A DNA stretch of 64,000 nucleotides, from the NCBI GenBank assembly GCA_963780135.1, contig CAWAAR010000003.1:3844001-3908000 (forward strand), written 5' to 3'. Source of the stretch: Clostridium_AM sp963780135. GTDB taxonomy: Bacteria; Bacillota; Clostridia; Clostridiales; Clostridiaceae. The translations under genes were made by a program, and so were the position numbers. The notes beneath the pieces were generated by a model. It was not told the DNA's origin. It ran no database searches and worked only from the letters and a program-made list of their open reading frames with translations. Positions 1 to 9,434 of the stretch are shown piece by piece (the stretch's first letter is position 1; each line of letters begins with the position of its first letter).

Positions 1-72
1 TCAGTGCAGGGACGAACTACTTATGACTTCAAAATTTCGTGGATAGATTGGACAGGCAAACTTAAGAGCTAG
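1..72 (+). CDS. 3' end of an upstream gene (partial)
   Basis: Reading frame 1 is open from the first base to a TAG at 70-72 and gives a plausible protein tail (TTYDFKISWIDWTGKLKS). The stop codon lies inside the inverted repeat at 65-93, as expected where a terminator abuts a gene end. With 23 codons the family cannot be recognised. A chance open frame is possible. Confidence 0.3.
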   Translation, partial: SVQGRTTYDFKISWIDWTGKLKS

Positions 73-93
73 GGCGACAATGACCCTAGCTCT
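65..93. terminator. Stem-loop after the window-edge gene
   Basis: AGAGCTAGGG pairs with CCCTAGCTCT around a nine-base loop, giving a perfect 10-bp stem. It overlaps the putative stop codon at 70-72. There is no clear T-run on either side, so termination is inferred from position and stem strength only. Confidence 0.45.
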
Positions 94-179
94 ATAAAAA
101 GTTTATAAACTAAATTTATCCTGCCTTTTATTGAACATAGATTATAAATCAGTTTTCATGCTCAAATCAGTTCCACATA

Positions 180-746
180 TCAAACACTAAGCCGCAGTTC
201 ATAAAAATACTGTACAATTGGGTGCTTCAACCTCATTTTCTCAGCCATCTTTAAAAGTCGCTTTTTTCCCACTCGTCTGTCCACTAATGCCAAAACATTT
301 AATAAGATATCATTACTCTCTAAACTTTCCTCTATAGAAATAGTTAAAAATCTATTCACTACAACATTAAAATTTGATTTACATAATGCTGACTGTGCAG
401 ATAGTACTTCCTTTGCATATTCTGATATTTTTCTATTTCTTGCAATTATTTTTAGCCGATCCTCTGGGACTGTCCCTTTGCTGTCCTTTCTTATCGTTTC
501 AATTTCATCATTATTAATAGAAATTTGAATATCCGGATCATTTTTTATTTCCTGCTCTGTTTGATACCACTTGATTAAGGTGCTTGTATCGCCCATATTG
601 AATATGTTCTTTTTATCTACTTTTATATAACATTGACCCGCTTTATCAGATAAATATCTGTAGCTGGTTGCACCATATTCTACCCTGCCATATAATGCAG
701 GGCAAAGAAAACTCTCTAGACTTTGCTTCATTTTACTCCAACTCAT
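180..746 (-). CDS. SF0329-like conserved hypothetical protein
   Basis: This 188-aa soluble protein begins MSWSKMKQSLESF and continues with a GRVEYGATSYRY stretch. That layout (W-S-K-hK near the start, then GRVE...T.YR) is what I remember of the SF0329 family of small uncharacterised bacterial proteins, whose function is unknown. The start is set by GGAGGAATTC directly before the ATG. There is no signal peptide or membrane segment, and the C-terminal half is basic and helical. It stands alone: the next gene remnant is 170 bp away, with only A+T-rich sequence between. The assignment rests on recalled similarity in the first 40 residues. Confidence 0.55.
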   Translation of the reverse strand: MSWSKMKQSLESFLCPALYGRVEYGATSYRYLSDKAGQCYIKVDKKNIFNMGDTSTLIKWYQTEQEIKNDPDIQISINNDEIETIRKDSKGTVPEDRLKIIARNRKISEYAKEVLSAQSALCKSNFNVVVNRFLTISIEESLESNDILLNVLALVDRRVGKKRLLKMAEKMRLKHPIVQYFYELRLSV

Positions 747-917
747 GAATTCCTCCTATGAATTAATACTCTAAATTAGTATACAATTTTACCATTCTAA
801 CATCAAATCATTAGTTTGTTATTAGCCTAATGAGCAATTCTATATCTCATCTAATTATACTTACAATTTTTTAGTGGTGACAGTCCCCCTTGCAAGGCTT
901 GCTGTCTGAGCTTGCTA

Positions 918-1184
918 TTATTTTCTGTATTCAGCAAGTAATAAATCAACCATTTTCCCGTAGCTTTCTACTCCTTCTTTCTCACCATTAGACTTTAAAT
1001 AATTATTGAATAGAACGTATAATACTGATAGATAAACTGTAATATTTAATAGTTGCCCAAGAAATCCACCTCTTCTAAATTTGACAATAAGCATTATTAA
1101 AAACAGTATCAAAACAATTAGAAGAAAAAGCACTAAAAATTCAGCTACTGAAAACGGAAGAATACCTGTGGTGAACTATATCCT
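918..1184 (-). pseudogene. Collapsed copy of the DUF3810 gene
   Basis: The 71-codon frame joins a membrane segment (LLIVLILFLIMLIVKFRRGGF) directly to the C-terminal tail (YLKSNGEKEGVESYGKM). Both pieces are nearly identical to parts of the intact DUF3810 protein at 19504-20574. About 220 codons between them, including the HExxH motif, are missing. A second deletion at about 1168 removes the first membrane segment and joins to sequence matching the leader just upstream of the intact gene (ACTATATCCTACCTA, compare 20617-20632). It is a duplicate locus that lost two internal blocks and cannot make the enzyme. Confidence 0.75.
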
Positions 1185-1202
1185 ACCTATAGCGTGGACA
1201 TA

Positions 1203-2762
1203 CTAAATTTCTTCAATTTTACATCTATGTTCTTTGCTCTTTGAATCATAGCATATTGCTACTGCTAATACTTTTTTATCTTCATTTTCTCCTTTAAGCT
1301 TCTCTACATATTCTTTTTCTCTAACTTGATTTATTGCTACTTCTGGTAATTCATCCTTTTTGAGTTCAACTATGAAAGGGACATCATTTTTTCTTCTCGG
1401 ATGAAAAGTAAAGTCTGCATAACCCTTCCCTGTTTTCTCCTCACGCTCTACTCTGTAAGTATCTCTAGCTGAAAGATATGCTAAAGTTAAAACACATGAA
1501 AGACTGTTCTCATCATTATATTGAAGTATTGGTATTTCAGAGTTATGAATACCATGAAGTATTGATTCAACAGTTTTTGTATCACCTTTAACTGTTGCTT
1601 TTAACATTATCTTCGAATTTTCTATTATCTCTGAAACATATCCAAAAGCTTTATCTCTTAAAGCTTTTTCAAACTCCTTCATAAGTTCTTTATTCGGTAT
1701 CCTTAAATATCCATCACTATATGATAGAAATCCAAGTACTATCATAGCTGAATATATTTCTTCTTTTATTCTTGGCTTTTCTTGTCCTGCTCTAAACTCT
1801 TCATCTATTATAATATCTATTTCTCCACCAGATACCATTTCTATAACATCATCTCTAATTTCCAAAGTATTATATTTAAGATACTCTGCTACTTCATCCA
1901 TAGACCCAGTATTGGTCCAATAACTTTCACAATAGTTATTTTGAAGTGCTTTTACTACTGATCTTGGATTATATACTTTAATTCCTTTTGCTGTTAAATA
2001 ACCATTATACCAATTTTCTAATTCTTTAAAACTAATATTTTTATTTTTATCACAAAGTTTTATAACTTCATCTTCTGTGAATCCAAAATATTCATCAAAG
2101 GTTCTATCTTTTAAAAATGTAAACTCATCAAACATATTAAGTGCTGAACCACTAGAATATTTCTTTATAGGAAGAACTCCTGTCATATATGCTAAAGATA
2201 CATAAGGCTGATCCTTTAAAAGATTTCTTAAAAATTCTAAAAAATCATTCTGATTTTCTTCAAAAAGATTGTTAGTGAAAATATAATCCCATTCATCAAA
2301 TATAAAAATAAATTTATCATTTGTATCGTTTATCATATCACTTATTGTAAAATACTTTTCTGGACTAATTTCTGGATACTGTTCTACAATATCATTTATA
2401 ATTGAGGTTTTTATCATTCCTATATAGTCAGTGTAAGCATTTCCTCTATCTGACAACTTATTAAATGATATACTTATTACATTATATTTATTTAAATGTT
2501 CCTCATAATTAGCTGTCTTACCTATATTAAGAGTATCAAAAATTTCTTTCGAATCTACTGCCTTAGAATAATATGCTCCTACCATATCAGCAACACTGGA
2601 TTTACCAAATCTTCTTGGTCGTGTTACACATATATACTTATCAGAAGTTTCTATGACTTCACTTAGCTTCTCAATAAGTAAAGATTTATCCACAAAGTAT
2701 TTGCTTCTATATAAATTTTTATAATTTTCTAAAGGCTTATTGGTATTTAAATATATTGCCAT
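1203..2762 (-). CDS. AAA-ATPase-like / PD-(D/E)XK nuclease-family protein
   Basis: This 519-aa protein belongs to the AAA-ATPase-like family (PF09820) with a C-terminal PD-(D/E)XK-like domain (PF08011), abundant and often multi-copy in clostridia and Bacteroidetes. Visible motifs are the opening YFVDKSLLIEKL, a P-loop-like RPRRFGKSS at about residue 50, a Walker B-like FIFDEWD at about 155, the family landmark WYNGYLTAKGIKVYNPRSV, and near the end ADFTF followed by IVELKK, giving the D...ExK pattern of the nuclease fold. Length is normal, so it looks intact, unlike its relative at 3187-4190. The ATG follows GAGGATATGAG. The biological role of this family is not established. Confidence 0.85.
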   Translation of the reverse strand: MAIYLNTNKPLENYKNLYRSKYFVDKSLLIEKLSEVIETSDKYICVTRPRRFGKSSVADMVGAYYSKAVDSKEIFDTLNIGKTANYEEHLNKYNVISISFNKLSDRGNAYTDYIGMIKTSIINDIVEQYPEISPEKYFTISDMINDTNDKFIFIFDEWDYIFTNNLFEENQNDFLEFLRNLLKDQPYVSLAYMTGVLPIKKYSSGSALNMFDEFTFLKDRTFDEYFGFTEDEVIKLCDKNKNISFKELENWYNGYLTAKGIKVYNPRSVVKALQNNYCESYWTNTGSMDEVAEYLKYNTLEIRDDVIEMVSGGEIDIIIDEEFRAGQEKPRIKEEIYSAMIVLGFLSYSDGYLRIPNKELMKEFEKALRDKAFGYVSEIIENSKIMLKATVKGDTKTVESILHGIHNSEIPILQYNDENSLSCVLTLAYLSARDTYRVEREEKTGKGYADFTFHPRRKNDVPFIVELKKDELPEVAINQVREKEYVEKLKGENEDKKVLAVAICYDSKSKEHRCKIEEI

Positions 2763-2777
2763 CTCATATCCTCATTT

Positions 2778-2905
2778 CTAATTACTTTTTTCAGCATAAA
2801 GAATATAGATACTTTCATATTCATTCTTATTACTCAATATATCACTTCTGCTTAGTTCTGTAAATTCTATTATCTCCTCAATATCAACTTTTTGAAAAAG
2901 CTGTC
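2778..2905 (-). pseudogene. C-terminal fragment, Rpn-like tail
   Basis: An open frame of about 42 codons reads QLFQKVDIEEIIEFTELSRS and ends at a TAG just before the ATPase start. The I-E-x-I-I-E-x-T-x-L-S pattern resembles the C-terminal tail of Rpn (PD-(D/E)XK transposase-like) proteins; compare SIEDIVDMTELPKES in the broken Rpn gene at 10.6 kb. Nothing upstream continues the gene. It is a stub, assigned by local similarity only. Confidence 0.35.
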
Positions 2906-2994
2906 CGGGGTCATTAAGAAGCAGAAAGTTTTAACCTCCCATGACGGTCTAATGAGTATTAACAGGATTTCCATTAAGGTACGCTTCAACGTTA

Positions 2995-3132
2995 TCAGCT
3001 AATAAAACTCAATCCACTGTAAGCAGTTAAGGCTAATGAACACCCTGCACCTGAAACTAATGCTAAAAACATTATCCAAATAGGTAAAGTATTAATTTTA
3101 ATGAATGCTAGAGCAATGGATGTAATAAATAT
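2995..3132 (-). pseudogene. Fragment of an unidentified membrane protein
   Basis: An open frame of 46 codons has two hydrophobic stretches (INTLPIWIMFLALVSGAGC and SLALTAYSGLSFIS) bounded by stops on both sides, with no start codon or ribosome binding site. It looks like the last two helices of a transporter, but the family is not recognisable. Sequence between 2906 and 2994 holds no gene I can see. This stretch is a patchwork of gene remnants. Confidence 0.25.
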
Positions 3133-3186
3133 CATATAAAATTATCAGTAAAAAAAATTAAAAACATCGCAAAAAAATATTTCTAT

Positions 3187-4190
3187 TTATTTTCCTTCAG
3201 TAACCTTAATTTCTTTTCCTTTAAACACAATGGCAAGTTTTACTATATTTTTTATCCCCTTTTCTAATAGCTCTGTTTCATATTTATTATCTTCTATTTG
3301 CTTTAATGCTTTCGCTGTGCCTTCTTCTATTGTATAAGATAAGAAATCATCAATTGCTTTGCTTATTGAGTTTCCCGCTATAAGTTCTTCCAGTTCTAAT
3401 TTCATATTTGTATCACCTTTAAGTAACAACTTCTTTATTAAATCATTGCTACTACTATTAATCCAATAAGGCATAAAACCCATTTCATTATTGTCAATAT
3501 AATTTAAAACCGACCATGGATTGTATATTGTTTTTCCACCAAAAACATAGCCATTATACCATTTCTTTATATTCTCACTTTTATCTTGCAAATCATAATA
3601 CGTTAATAATTCTTTTAATTCTTCCTCTGTAAATCCAAATTTATCTTTAAACTTCAATCCAAGTATTGTATTTACTTGCAGATTATTAAGGCCTGAAAAA
3701 ACACTTTCCTTTGCCACTCTAAGGATTCCTGTTATCATCGCTTTTTCTAAATATATATTATCTTTAAGTGCTGAAGTCAATATATTTCTGATAATTTATC
3801 ACTATGCAGTAAATAATCATGCTCCCTATATAAATTAGAGAGCAATACTTTAATTCCATCTTTAAAATCTTCATAGGATAAGTGCTTTTGATTTTTAAAA
3901 GTAATAAAAATAACAGGATATTCCCCTTGGAGTTTCATTATTTCTTTTTCATTTTCTATTTTTAAACCCTTAAATAATTCCTTTGTATCTGCTTTGGTTC
4001 TTATGTCAAAGAAATATCTAAGCATACTTAAATTTAATGTTTTCCCAAATCTTCTTGGTCTAGGAGTTAGAATGATCTTTGCTCCATTTTCTAGGAACTC
4101 TTTTATTAGCAAACTTTTATCTACGAAATAATTGTTTTCCTCTATTAATTCTTTAAAGTCAGATGTTCCTATTTGTATACTTTTTTTCAT
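3187..4190 (-). pseudogene. Deleted AAA-ATPase-like / PD-(D/E)XK gene
   Basis: The 5' part (4190-3777) encodes the family N terminus, with YFVDKSLLIKEFL and the P-loop RPRRFGKTLNLSML. It then stops at a TGA. The 3' part (3780-3187) resumes in another frame at SALKDNIYLEKAMITGILRV, a conserved later block of the same family, followed by WYNGYVFGGKTIYNPWSV. Roughly 90 codons with the Walker B motif are missing at the junction. Near the end, SISKAIDDFLSY jumps to a terminal block beginning KALKQIEDNKYE, so the nuclease core is also deleted. The gene still has a good ribosome binding site (AAGGTG) but cannot make a complete ATPase. Confidence 0.8.
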
Positions 4191-4238
4191 TTAATGCACC
4201 TTCCCTCTGTTACCACTTTTATTCATAATCATCGGGGG

Positions 4239-4838
4239 TTATATGATGAATACCTCATATAAATGTTCTGCGGTATGTTCTACTCCTGTTTCATGCATAG
4301 TTACATATTGCTTTAACATATCTTCTACAGTTATTAAATCGATTAATTTACTACATGGTATATCATATTTATAGCTAACATAATTATAATTTTTTGCTAT
4401 CCAATAAAGTTTATTTCCATAATAATATTTATCTTTATCACTCCTCGGATACTCCACGTTTTCTAATAAATCTCTTATTACTACTGCTCCGATCTTGCCT
4501 ATCCAATGAGGGTGTCCTTGCTCAACTTTTTTCCTATGGGTTGATTTCATAAAACATTTAATCATCCAATGTATATCTATATTAGGAAGAAGACTACTTC
4601 CATCTTGAAATGCAGATATGATTTGTTTTTCTATGGCAGTAAAATAAATCTCATCATAAATCACATATTTATTATTATATCCATCTTCCCCTCTATTTAC
4701 TGACCAAAGACTTCCTGCTCTATTATCATCTGTACAATAAAACCCTATACCATAATCATTATTTATTTTGCCATGCCCATATACAGGCACTTTGACAATA
4801 TCAGTACTACCATGATAAATAGTTTTTATATTGCTCAT
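4239..4838 (-). CDS. DUF3990-like protein (cassette copy 1)
   Basis: The N-terminal 60 residues (TIYHGSTDIVKVPVYG, then DYGIGFYCTDD and LWSVNRGEDGYNNKY) match the YHGS...D(F/Y)G.GFY pattern of DUF3990. The rest (about 130 aa, ending EHTAEHLYEVF) is a module I do not recognise, so this may be a composite or a branch of the family. The ATG of MSNIKT is chosen; an upstream TTG would add three residues. A second, frameshifted copy sits at 9650-10274 beside the second secreted-protein gene. DUF3990 genes are often found near small partners in mobile regions; no molecular function is established here. Confidence 0.6.
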   Translation of the reverse strand: MSNIKTIYHGSTDIVKVPVYGHGKINNDYGIGFYCTDDNRAGSLWSVNRGEDGYNNKYVIYDEIYFTAIEKQIISAFQDGSSLLPNIDIHWMIKCFMKSTHRKKVEQGHPHWIGKIGAVVIRDLLENVEYPRSDKDKYYYGNKLYWIAKNYNYVSYKYDIPCSKLIDLITVEDMLKQYVTMHETGVEHTAEHLYEVFII

Positions 4839-4984
4839 TTGCTTCAATCACCATCTCTTTCATTACTAAATTCAAAAGAAATTGCTCTTCCATTTTCAAA
4901 GGTTCTTTCACATGTATTCTTCACAGATTGAACTGTGTTTTTCAGAATTTGTTTTTCTATTTACATTTTACCATATCTTTTACG

Positions 4985-5031
4985 TAAAAAAAAAGAGAGA
5001 AGTCCAGTCCCACAAACCTTTCTTCTCTCCG
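4985..5031 (-). terminator. Rho-independent terminator of secreted-protein operon 1
   Basis: On the minus strand GAGAGAAG pairs with CTTCTCTC and is followed by a run of nine to ten Ts, about 170 bases after the stop of the gene at 5204. The 4848-5203 interval holds no gene. It contains this terminator, the A+T-rich promoter region of the DUF3990 gene (TTTTACGTAAAA palindrome at 4978), and a motif GAAACGAAGTGAGCTTG that recurs at 10530. Confidence 0.75.
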
Positions 5032-5203
5032 CATCGTATGTCCCATTATTCTCGTAACCTTCCAGGTTAGTCGTTCACATTCTGTTCACGTCTCCTGAGG
5101 TTCAATGATTTCTCATCCAAAAATGCTCTTCTTGTTTTTGCAATTCATCCTAGAGACCAGGCCGCTTACATCCTAGGGGTCTTTGCGAAACGAAGTGAGC
5201 TTG

Positions 5204-8200
5204 CTAATAACTATTAGGGACTGTTTTTGAAGTAACTAATCTTCCATCAGCATCTACAAACATTATTATAACACTTCCACCTGCTTCTATTATTGGTACG
5301 TCTTGTCCACCTGGTCCTGCTAATACTTCTATATATCCATGTCTATCAATTGCGCCATTATCTGTTGTTCCATCTACTACAAACTGTCCAACAAACAATT
5401 TATCTTCTTCTGCTGCTACTTCTGCTGATGCAACACCTAAAGCATATGCTTTTGTTGCACCTTCTGGCATAGTAAATGTTATTTTATTATGAACTGAATC
5501 GGAACCTACAGCAGTTACTGCATCACTTTGATCATGTGTAGATTCTGGTCCTGCTATAAGTTTTGCTGCTGCACCGATAAATGTAGATTCTTCAAATTTC
5601 TTTGCAATTGCATATGCAGTTGCATCTGTAGTCATAGCGGTTATGTCTATACCAGTACCTGATGCTGGTATTGAGAATCTATTTCCTGTACCACTTAATG
5701 TAGCACCTGAACCAGCTACATTAATAGCTGCTGCTGTTGCATTCCCTTGGGTAAAGTTACAGTCAGTTACTGTTACAGCTCCACCATCCATATGAATGAT
5801 ATTATGATTATTACTTGGCTTATTACCTACTAATACATCAGTAAATGTTACGTTACCTGCATTAGCCTCCACTGAAAATAAATCTTTATTTGTAGCTGCT
5901 GCTGTAATAACCTGCAATCCGCTGAAGGTTGCACCGTCATTTATAACAACTTGTGCTCCTGCTTTCGTTACATCTATGGTTGCTCTACCTGTTTCAGATA
6001 TTATATTTACGCCATTTACAGACAAGATGTTACCATTAAGGTCAAGCTTACTTCTCTGGAATTGTAAAGTACCTGTTCCAATTAAATTTGCATTTTGAGA
6101 CAATTGCATTCCACCAGATCCAATTATGCTTGTTCCATCAATAGTTATATTCTCTGAGGTGTTTACATTTATTGCTGCTCCTTCCCCTGTTGTAATTCTA
6201 TTTAAAGTTATTCCTCCAGTTATTGTAATTGGTTCGTCGAATGTTCCACGTATTGTATTTGTTCCTGAAAAATTAATGGGGCCTGTGATGTTTGAATGTG
6301 CACTTACACTTCCTGATCCTGTGATGGTTAGTGTATTGGTTGTTGTTATCCCACCTACAATATCCCATCCTGTTCCTGTTACTGTTATAGAAGGTGTACC
6401 AGAGCTTGATATTAATCTTCCCCATGTACTAACACCATTGAACACTACTCCGCCATTTAATGTAGTATTTCCTGTTATTTCTCCTTTAAACTCTGGATTT
6501 CCTGCATCTACTGTTACTGTGCCTCCAATGTCTCCTTCATAAATCGCTGTTCCAGCTGTATTTATTATATCACCTATAATCCTTCCATATGTTGGTGATC
6601 CCTGTGTATTGGTTACGTTACCACCAAATGTACAAGTAGTAAATGTTGCTGGAGTTGCACTATCATGTGTTAATGTTCCATTGAATATTGTATTAGTAAA
6701 TGCTGTTGAGTTTCTTATTGTAACTGGTCCTGTGAATGTACCCCCAGTTACAGTACCATTAGTATTAAATATAATCGAACCATTTGCTGTTTCTGATACA
6801 GTTGCTCCTGTTAAATTTAGAGATCCTGTACTTAGAAATGTTTGTGATCCAGAATCTAGATGTGACGTTATAACGTTTGTACCCATCAATGTAATACTAA
6901 AATTTGTTGTTAATGTCTTTCCATTCAAATTAATTGTTTTACCATTTAATATTAATGGAGATGTTAATGTAATATCTGCTGTTAATGTAATAGTATCAGT
7001 TGTAGTATCAGCAGCTTTTGCTATTAAAGTAGCTGCGTCATTTACATCTACATTTATTTCTGCTAATGCTTCTGCCTCATATGCTTTTTCTGTTCTTGCA
7101 CTTTCAGATTTTCCTATACTTGTTACACTTATATATACACTTCCTGCTGATAATCCTAGCTGTGCTGTTGTTATTGTTGCGCTTGTTGTTTCTGACCCCA
7201 CTGTTGCTGTTCCTATCTCTGTTCCCCCAGTTGATGCCTGATACACTTTTACAACATCTTCTGCATTTAACCCTGATACTACTATTGTATCGTCTGTTCC
7301 CACCTTATTATTTGTTACTGTTATAGTATTTGCTGACGGTGCAGTACTTACCGCTGGTGCTACTGCTATTGTGTAAGTTGCTTTTGTTCCATTTTGTGCA
7401 GTTACTTGAATTACCATCGCTGCTGTTACATCTGTATTTGCTTGATCTACTACTGCTATTCCATTTGCTGATGTTAGTATTCCTACTGTAGCATTTGCAG
7501 ATACTGCCAAACCTGCTTTCAATACACTTACTTTTGTTCCAGTAGGTACTGCTGTGATGTTTCCATCTGTTAATGTTCCCACCGTTGTTGCTGTGATGGC
7601 TTTAGCACTACTTAAAACTGGTGGATAATATCCCCCACCCCCACCATTATATGGTGGTGTTACTACTGGTATTGCTGGTGTTGCATCTTTTGGTACTGCT
7701 GTTATTTCAGTAGCATTACCAGAATTGACAACCTGTCCACCAACTGTTGCTGTTACACCAGATACTACCCCCATATTTGCTGGTCTTCTTTCTAGTGTAG
7801 TTCCACTAACTCCTAAATTTGCAGTTCCAATGGTTCCTGGTCCTGTAACTGCCACAGGTGCATTGGCATTTAATGTACCTACAGATCCACCAGCTGGAAT
7901 AACTACTCTTGAGTTTATTGCTTCTGGAGCAATGAACACGATTCCTGCTGCAGCTGGTGGTAAATATACTGTTGTTTGTGGAGTAGCCACTGTTAAATCA
8001 CCAATCCCACCAGATCCAGAAATGGTTAAGCCACTACTTGCAGTTACCCCCTGTAAGGTTGTCCCTGCGGCTACCTCTACATTTGCTGGCCTGTCATTTG
8101 TTACACTACTAAATGTACCTCCTGCGAATGTAACTGCTGAGGATGTGGTTGTAGGTGATATCATAACACTGCCAAAAGGATGCGCATTTGTTGCACCTGC

Positions 8201-8977
8201 AGCTATCTGGAGGCTGGCTCCTGTATGTACAATAGTGCTTGCGATACTGGCATTTTCCCCTACAAGTATATGTGCATCGTTATTTTTATCATTTACATTA
8301 AGAAGATCAATAAAAGAATTCCCTTCAACATCTGCTGAATGAGAGCCTACATTAGATATAGTAACGTTTTTTGCTTTTACATTATTTAATTTTAAATTCC
8401 CTGCTCCTAAATCAACTGTAAGTGTGCCATTAATATTTAAATTTTGTAAAGTTATTGAATCCGTTGCCAAACCACTTCCATAATTTATGGATACATTGCC
8501 GTTTATTATAGTAGTTTTTGCAATGTCATTTGGCCCAAATGTTCCTAAGGTTGAAATTGCATAGTCTGGATTATTAATATTTGGCAATTTAGGGATTGTA
8601 TCATCACTTATAGCAAAGGGTATACTTATGGCCTTAGGTAAATTTCTGCTCTTACAATGAACATCTTGTGAAAGATTCAAAGTGTACTTTTCACCTGATG
8701 TATACCCTTCTATAGGTGGATTAATTCGCAAAGTTTTTTTATTTTCTCCAAATTCAAAAGTTACTTTTATAAGATTGTTACTACTATCCTTTACTGTAAT
8801 TGCTTTTTTAGTAACATCATCCATAATAACCTCTTTCGTAAATTTAACTGTCCATATTTTTTTTGAGTTTACCACTTGATTTATTGGCAAATCAAATGCT
8901 AAGGCTCTATATGGTAGTACAAAAATGAACCCAGCTACAATTAAAAATACCAAAGATAAACATAATTTTTTTAACAT
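5204..8977 (-). CDS. Large secreted modular protein, beta-helix type (copy 1)
   Basis: This is a 1257-aa exported protein. GGAGGGTAAA before the internal ATG selects the start MLKKLCLSLVFLIVAG; an upstream in-frame ATG lacks such a site. A signal peptide (residues 1-27, ending ALA) is followed by a SbsA-type Ig-like domain (about 30-125), then beta-strand-rich sequence dominated by T, N, G, A and V. Residues 1-445 are almost identical to the protein at 11846-15154. After PPYNGGG the two diverge. This copy continues with an Ig-like segment (about 460-545), a second beta domain, then a long region of short repeats (for example ITGNTTLNGG, TNTLTITGSG) suggesting a right-handed beta-helix. No LPXTG, SLH or C-terminal anchor is visible. 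It follows the degenerate receiver gene by 70 bases, probably in one operon. A surface or extracellular role is inferred; the substrate is unknown. Confidence 0.85.
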   Translation of the reverse strand: MLKKLCLSLVFLIVAGFIFVLPYRALAFDLPINQVVNSKKIWTVKFTKEVIMDDVTKKAITVKDSSNNLIKVTFEFGENKKTLRINPPIEGYTSGEKYTLNLSQDVHCKSRNLPKAISIPFAISDDTIPKLPNINNPDYAISTLGTFGPNDIAKTTIINGNVSINYGSGLATDSITLQNLNINGTLTVDLGAGNLKLNNVKAKNVTISNVGSHSADVEGNSFIDLLNVNDKNNDAHILVGENASIASTIVHTGASLQIAAGATNAHPFGSVMISPTTTSSAVTFAGGTFSSVTNDRPANVEVAAGTTLQGVTASSGLTISGSGGIGDLTVATPQTTVYLPPAAAGIVFIAPEAINSRVVIPAGGSVGTLNANAPVAVTGPGTIGTANLGVSGTTLERRPANMGVVSGVTATVGGQVVNSGNATEITAVPKDATPAIPVVTPPYNGGGGGYYPPVLSSAKAITATTVGTLTDGNITAVPTGTKVSVLKAGLAVSANATVGILTSANGIAVVDQANTDVTAAMVIQVTAQNGTKATYTIAVAPAVSTAPSANTITVTNNKVGTDDTIVVSGLNAEDVVKVYQASTGGTEIGTATVGSETTSATITTAQLGLSAGSVYISVTSIGKSESARTEKAYEAEALAEINVDVNDAATLIAKAADTTTDTITLTADITLTSPLILNGKTINLNGKTLTTNFSITLMGTNVITSHLDSGSQTFLSTGSLNLTGATVSETANGSIIFNTNGTVTGGTFTGPVTIRNSTAFTNTIFNGTLTHDSATPATFTTCTFGGNVTNTQGSPTYGRIIGDIINTAGTAIYEGDIGGTVTVDAGNPEFKGEITGNTTLNGGVVFNGVSTWGRLISSSGTPSITVTGTGWDIVGGITTTNTLTITGSGSVSAHSNITGPINFSGTNTIRGTFDEPITITGGITLNRITTGEGAAINVNTSENITIDGTSIIGSGGMQLSQNANLIGTGTLQFQRSKLDLNGNILSVNGVNIISETGRATIDVTKAGAQVVINDGATFSGLQVITAAATNKDLFSVEANAGNVTFTDVLVGNKPSNNHNIIHMDGGAVTVTDCNFTQGNATAAAINVAGSGATLSGTGNRFSIPASGTGIDITAMTTDATAYAIAKKFEESTFIGAAAKLIAGPESTHDQSDAVTAVGSDSVHNKITFTMPEGATKAYALGVASAEVAAEEDKLFVGQFVVDGTTDNGAIDRHGYIEVLAGPGGQDVPIIEAGGSVIIMFVDADGRLVTSKTVPNSY
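7641..7657. repeat. 17-bp palindrome at module junction (copy 1)
   Basis: CCACCATTATATGGTGG has perfect 7-bp arms around TAT. It encodes part of the PPYNGGG linker and marks the exact point where identity to the second secreted-protein gene ends. The same sequence occurs at 13818-13834 with the same relationship. Confidence 0.8.
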
Positions 8978-9047
8978 TTTACCCTCCATTTCGCCACCGC
9001 TATCGCCGGCGACACAAACTATTGTTATACTCGTTCTTTTCCTCTTT

Positions 9048-9398
9048 TCAAAAACTTCTAACCATAAAATTCCTAACTTTTTCATCGTGAAAAGGTATCA
9101 ATAAAAATCCATCTACTTCACATTCAAAAGCATCTATCGCATCTTGGACCTGACTACCTGTGAAAATTATTCTTGAAATTGGGTTTAGCCCTCGAATTAA
9201 GTTAGTAAGTTTAACAGCATTCAATTCAATTTTATCTGTTCTAATAAAAGCTATATCAGGACACTCTTTTCGAATGCTTTTTTCAGCAATTTCAAGAATT
9301 TCGAAGCTTCCCTTAAAATCCAATATTTCATAACCGTCCAATATCTTCTTTAAATCATTACCACTTTTCTCATCTGGGTCGGCAATGATATATTTCAT
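9048..9398 (-). CDS. Degenerate receiver-domain protein (copy 1)
   Basis: This 116-aa stand-alone protein has the CheY-like pattern: an acidic cluster at the end of beta-1 (IIADPDEKS), a beta-3 strand (DIAFIRTDK), IIFTGSQ for beta-4, and FLLIPFHDEKV for beta-5. The usual phosphoacceptor Asp is replaced by Arg (AFIR against FLDIE in the neighbouring regulator), and the Lys of the KPF motif is Ile. It therefore should not be phosphorylated in the usual way. The start is set by GGAGGTGAAG before MKYII. It is the first gene of the secreted-protein operon, and a near-identical copy heads the second operon. A role as a protein-interaction or regulatory partner of the two-component system at 15.7-18.6 kb is inferred. 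Confidence 0.65.
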   Translation of the reverse strand: MKYIIADPDEKSGNDLKKILDGYEILDFKGSFEILEIAEKSIRKECPDIAFIRTDKIELNAVKLTNLIRGLNPISRIIFTGSQVQDAIDAFECEVDGFLLIPFHDEKVRNFMVRSF

Positions 9399-9434
9399 CT
9401 TTAACTTCACCTCCCTATTTGCTACCTTATTTCT

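Noticed and set aside
5032..5203. Structured RNA downstream of secreted-protein gene 1
   Set aside because: Several short stems can be drawn, but only scattered motifs recur at 10.5 and 11.7 kb and no consistent fold is supported without alignment.
6126..8342. Long plus-strand open frames opposite the secreted protein genes (also 12810-14519)
   Set aside because: They are mirror frames of Thr/Ala/Val-rich repeats, lack ribosome binding sites and recur wherever the repeats recur; the minus-strand frames have signal peptides and recognised domains.
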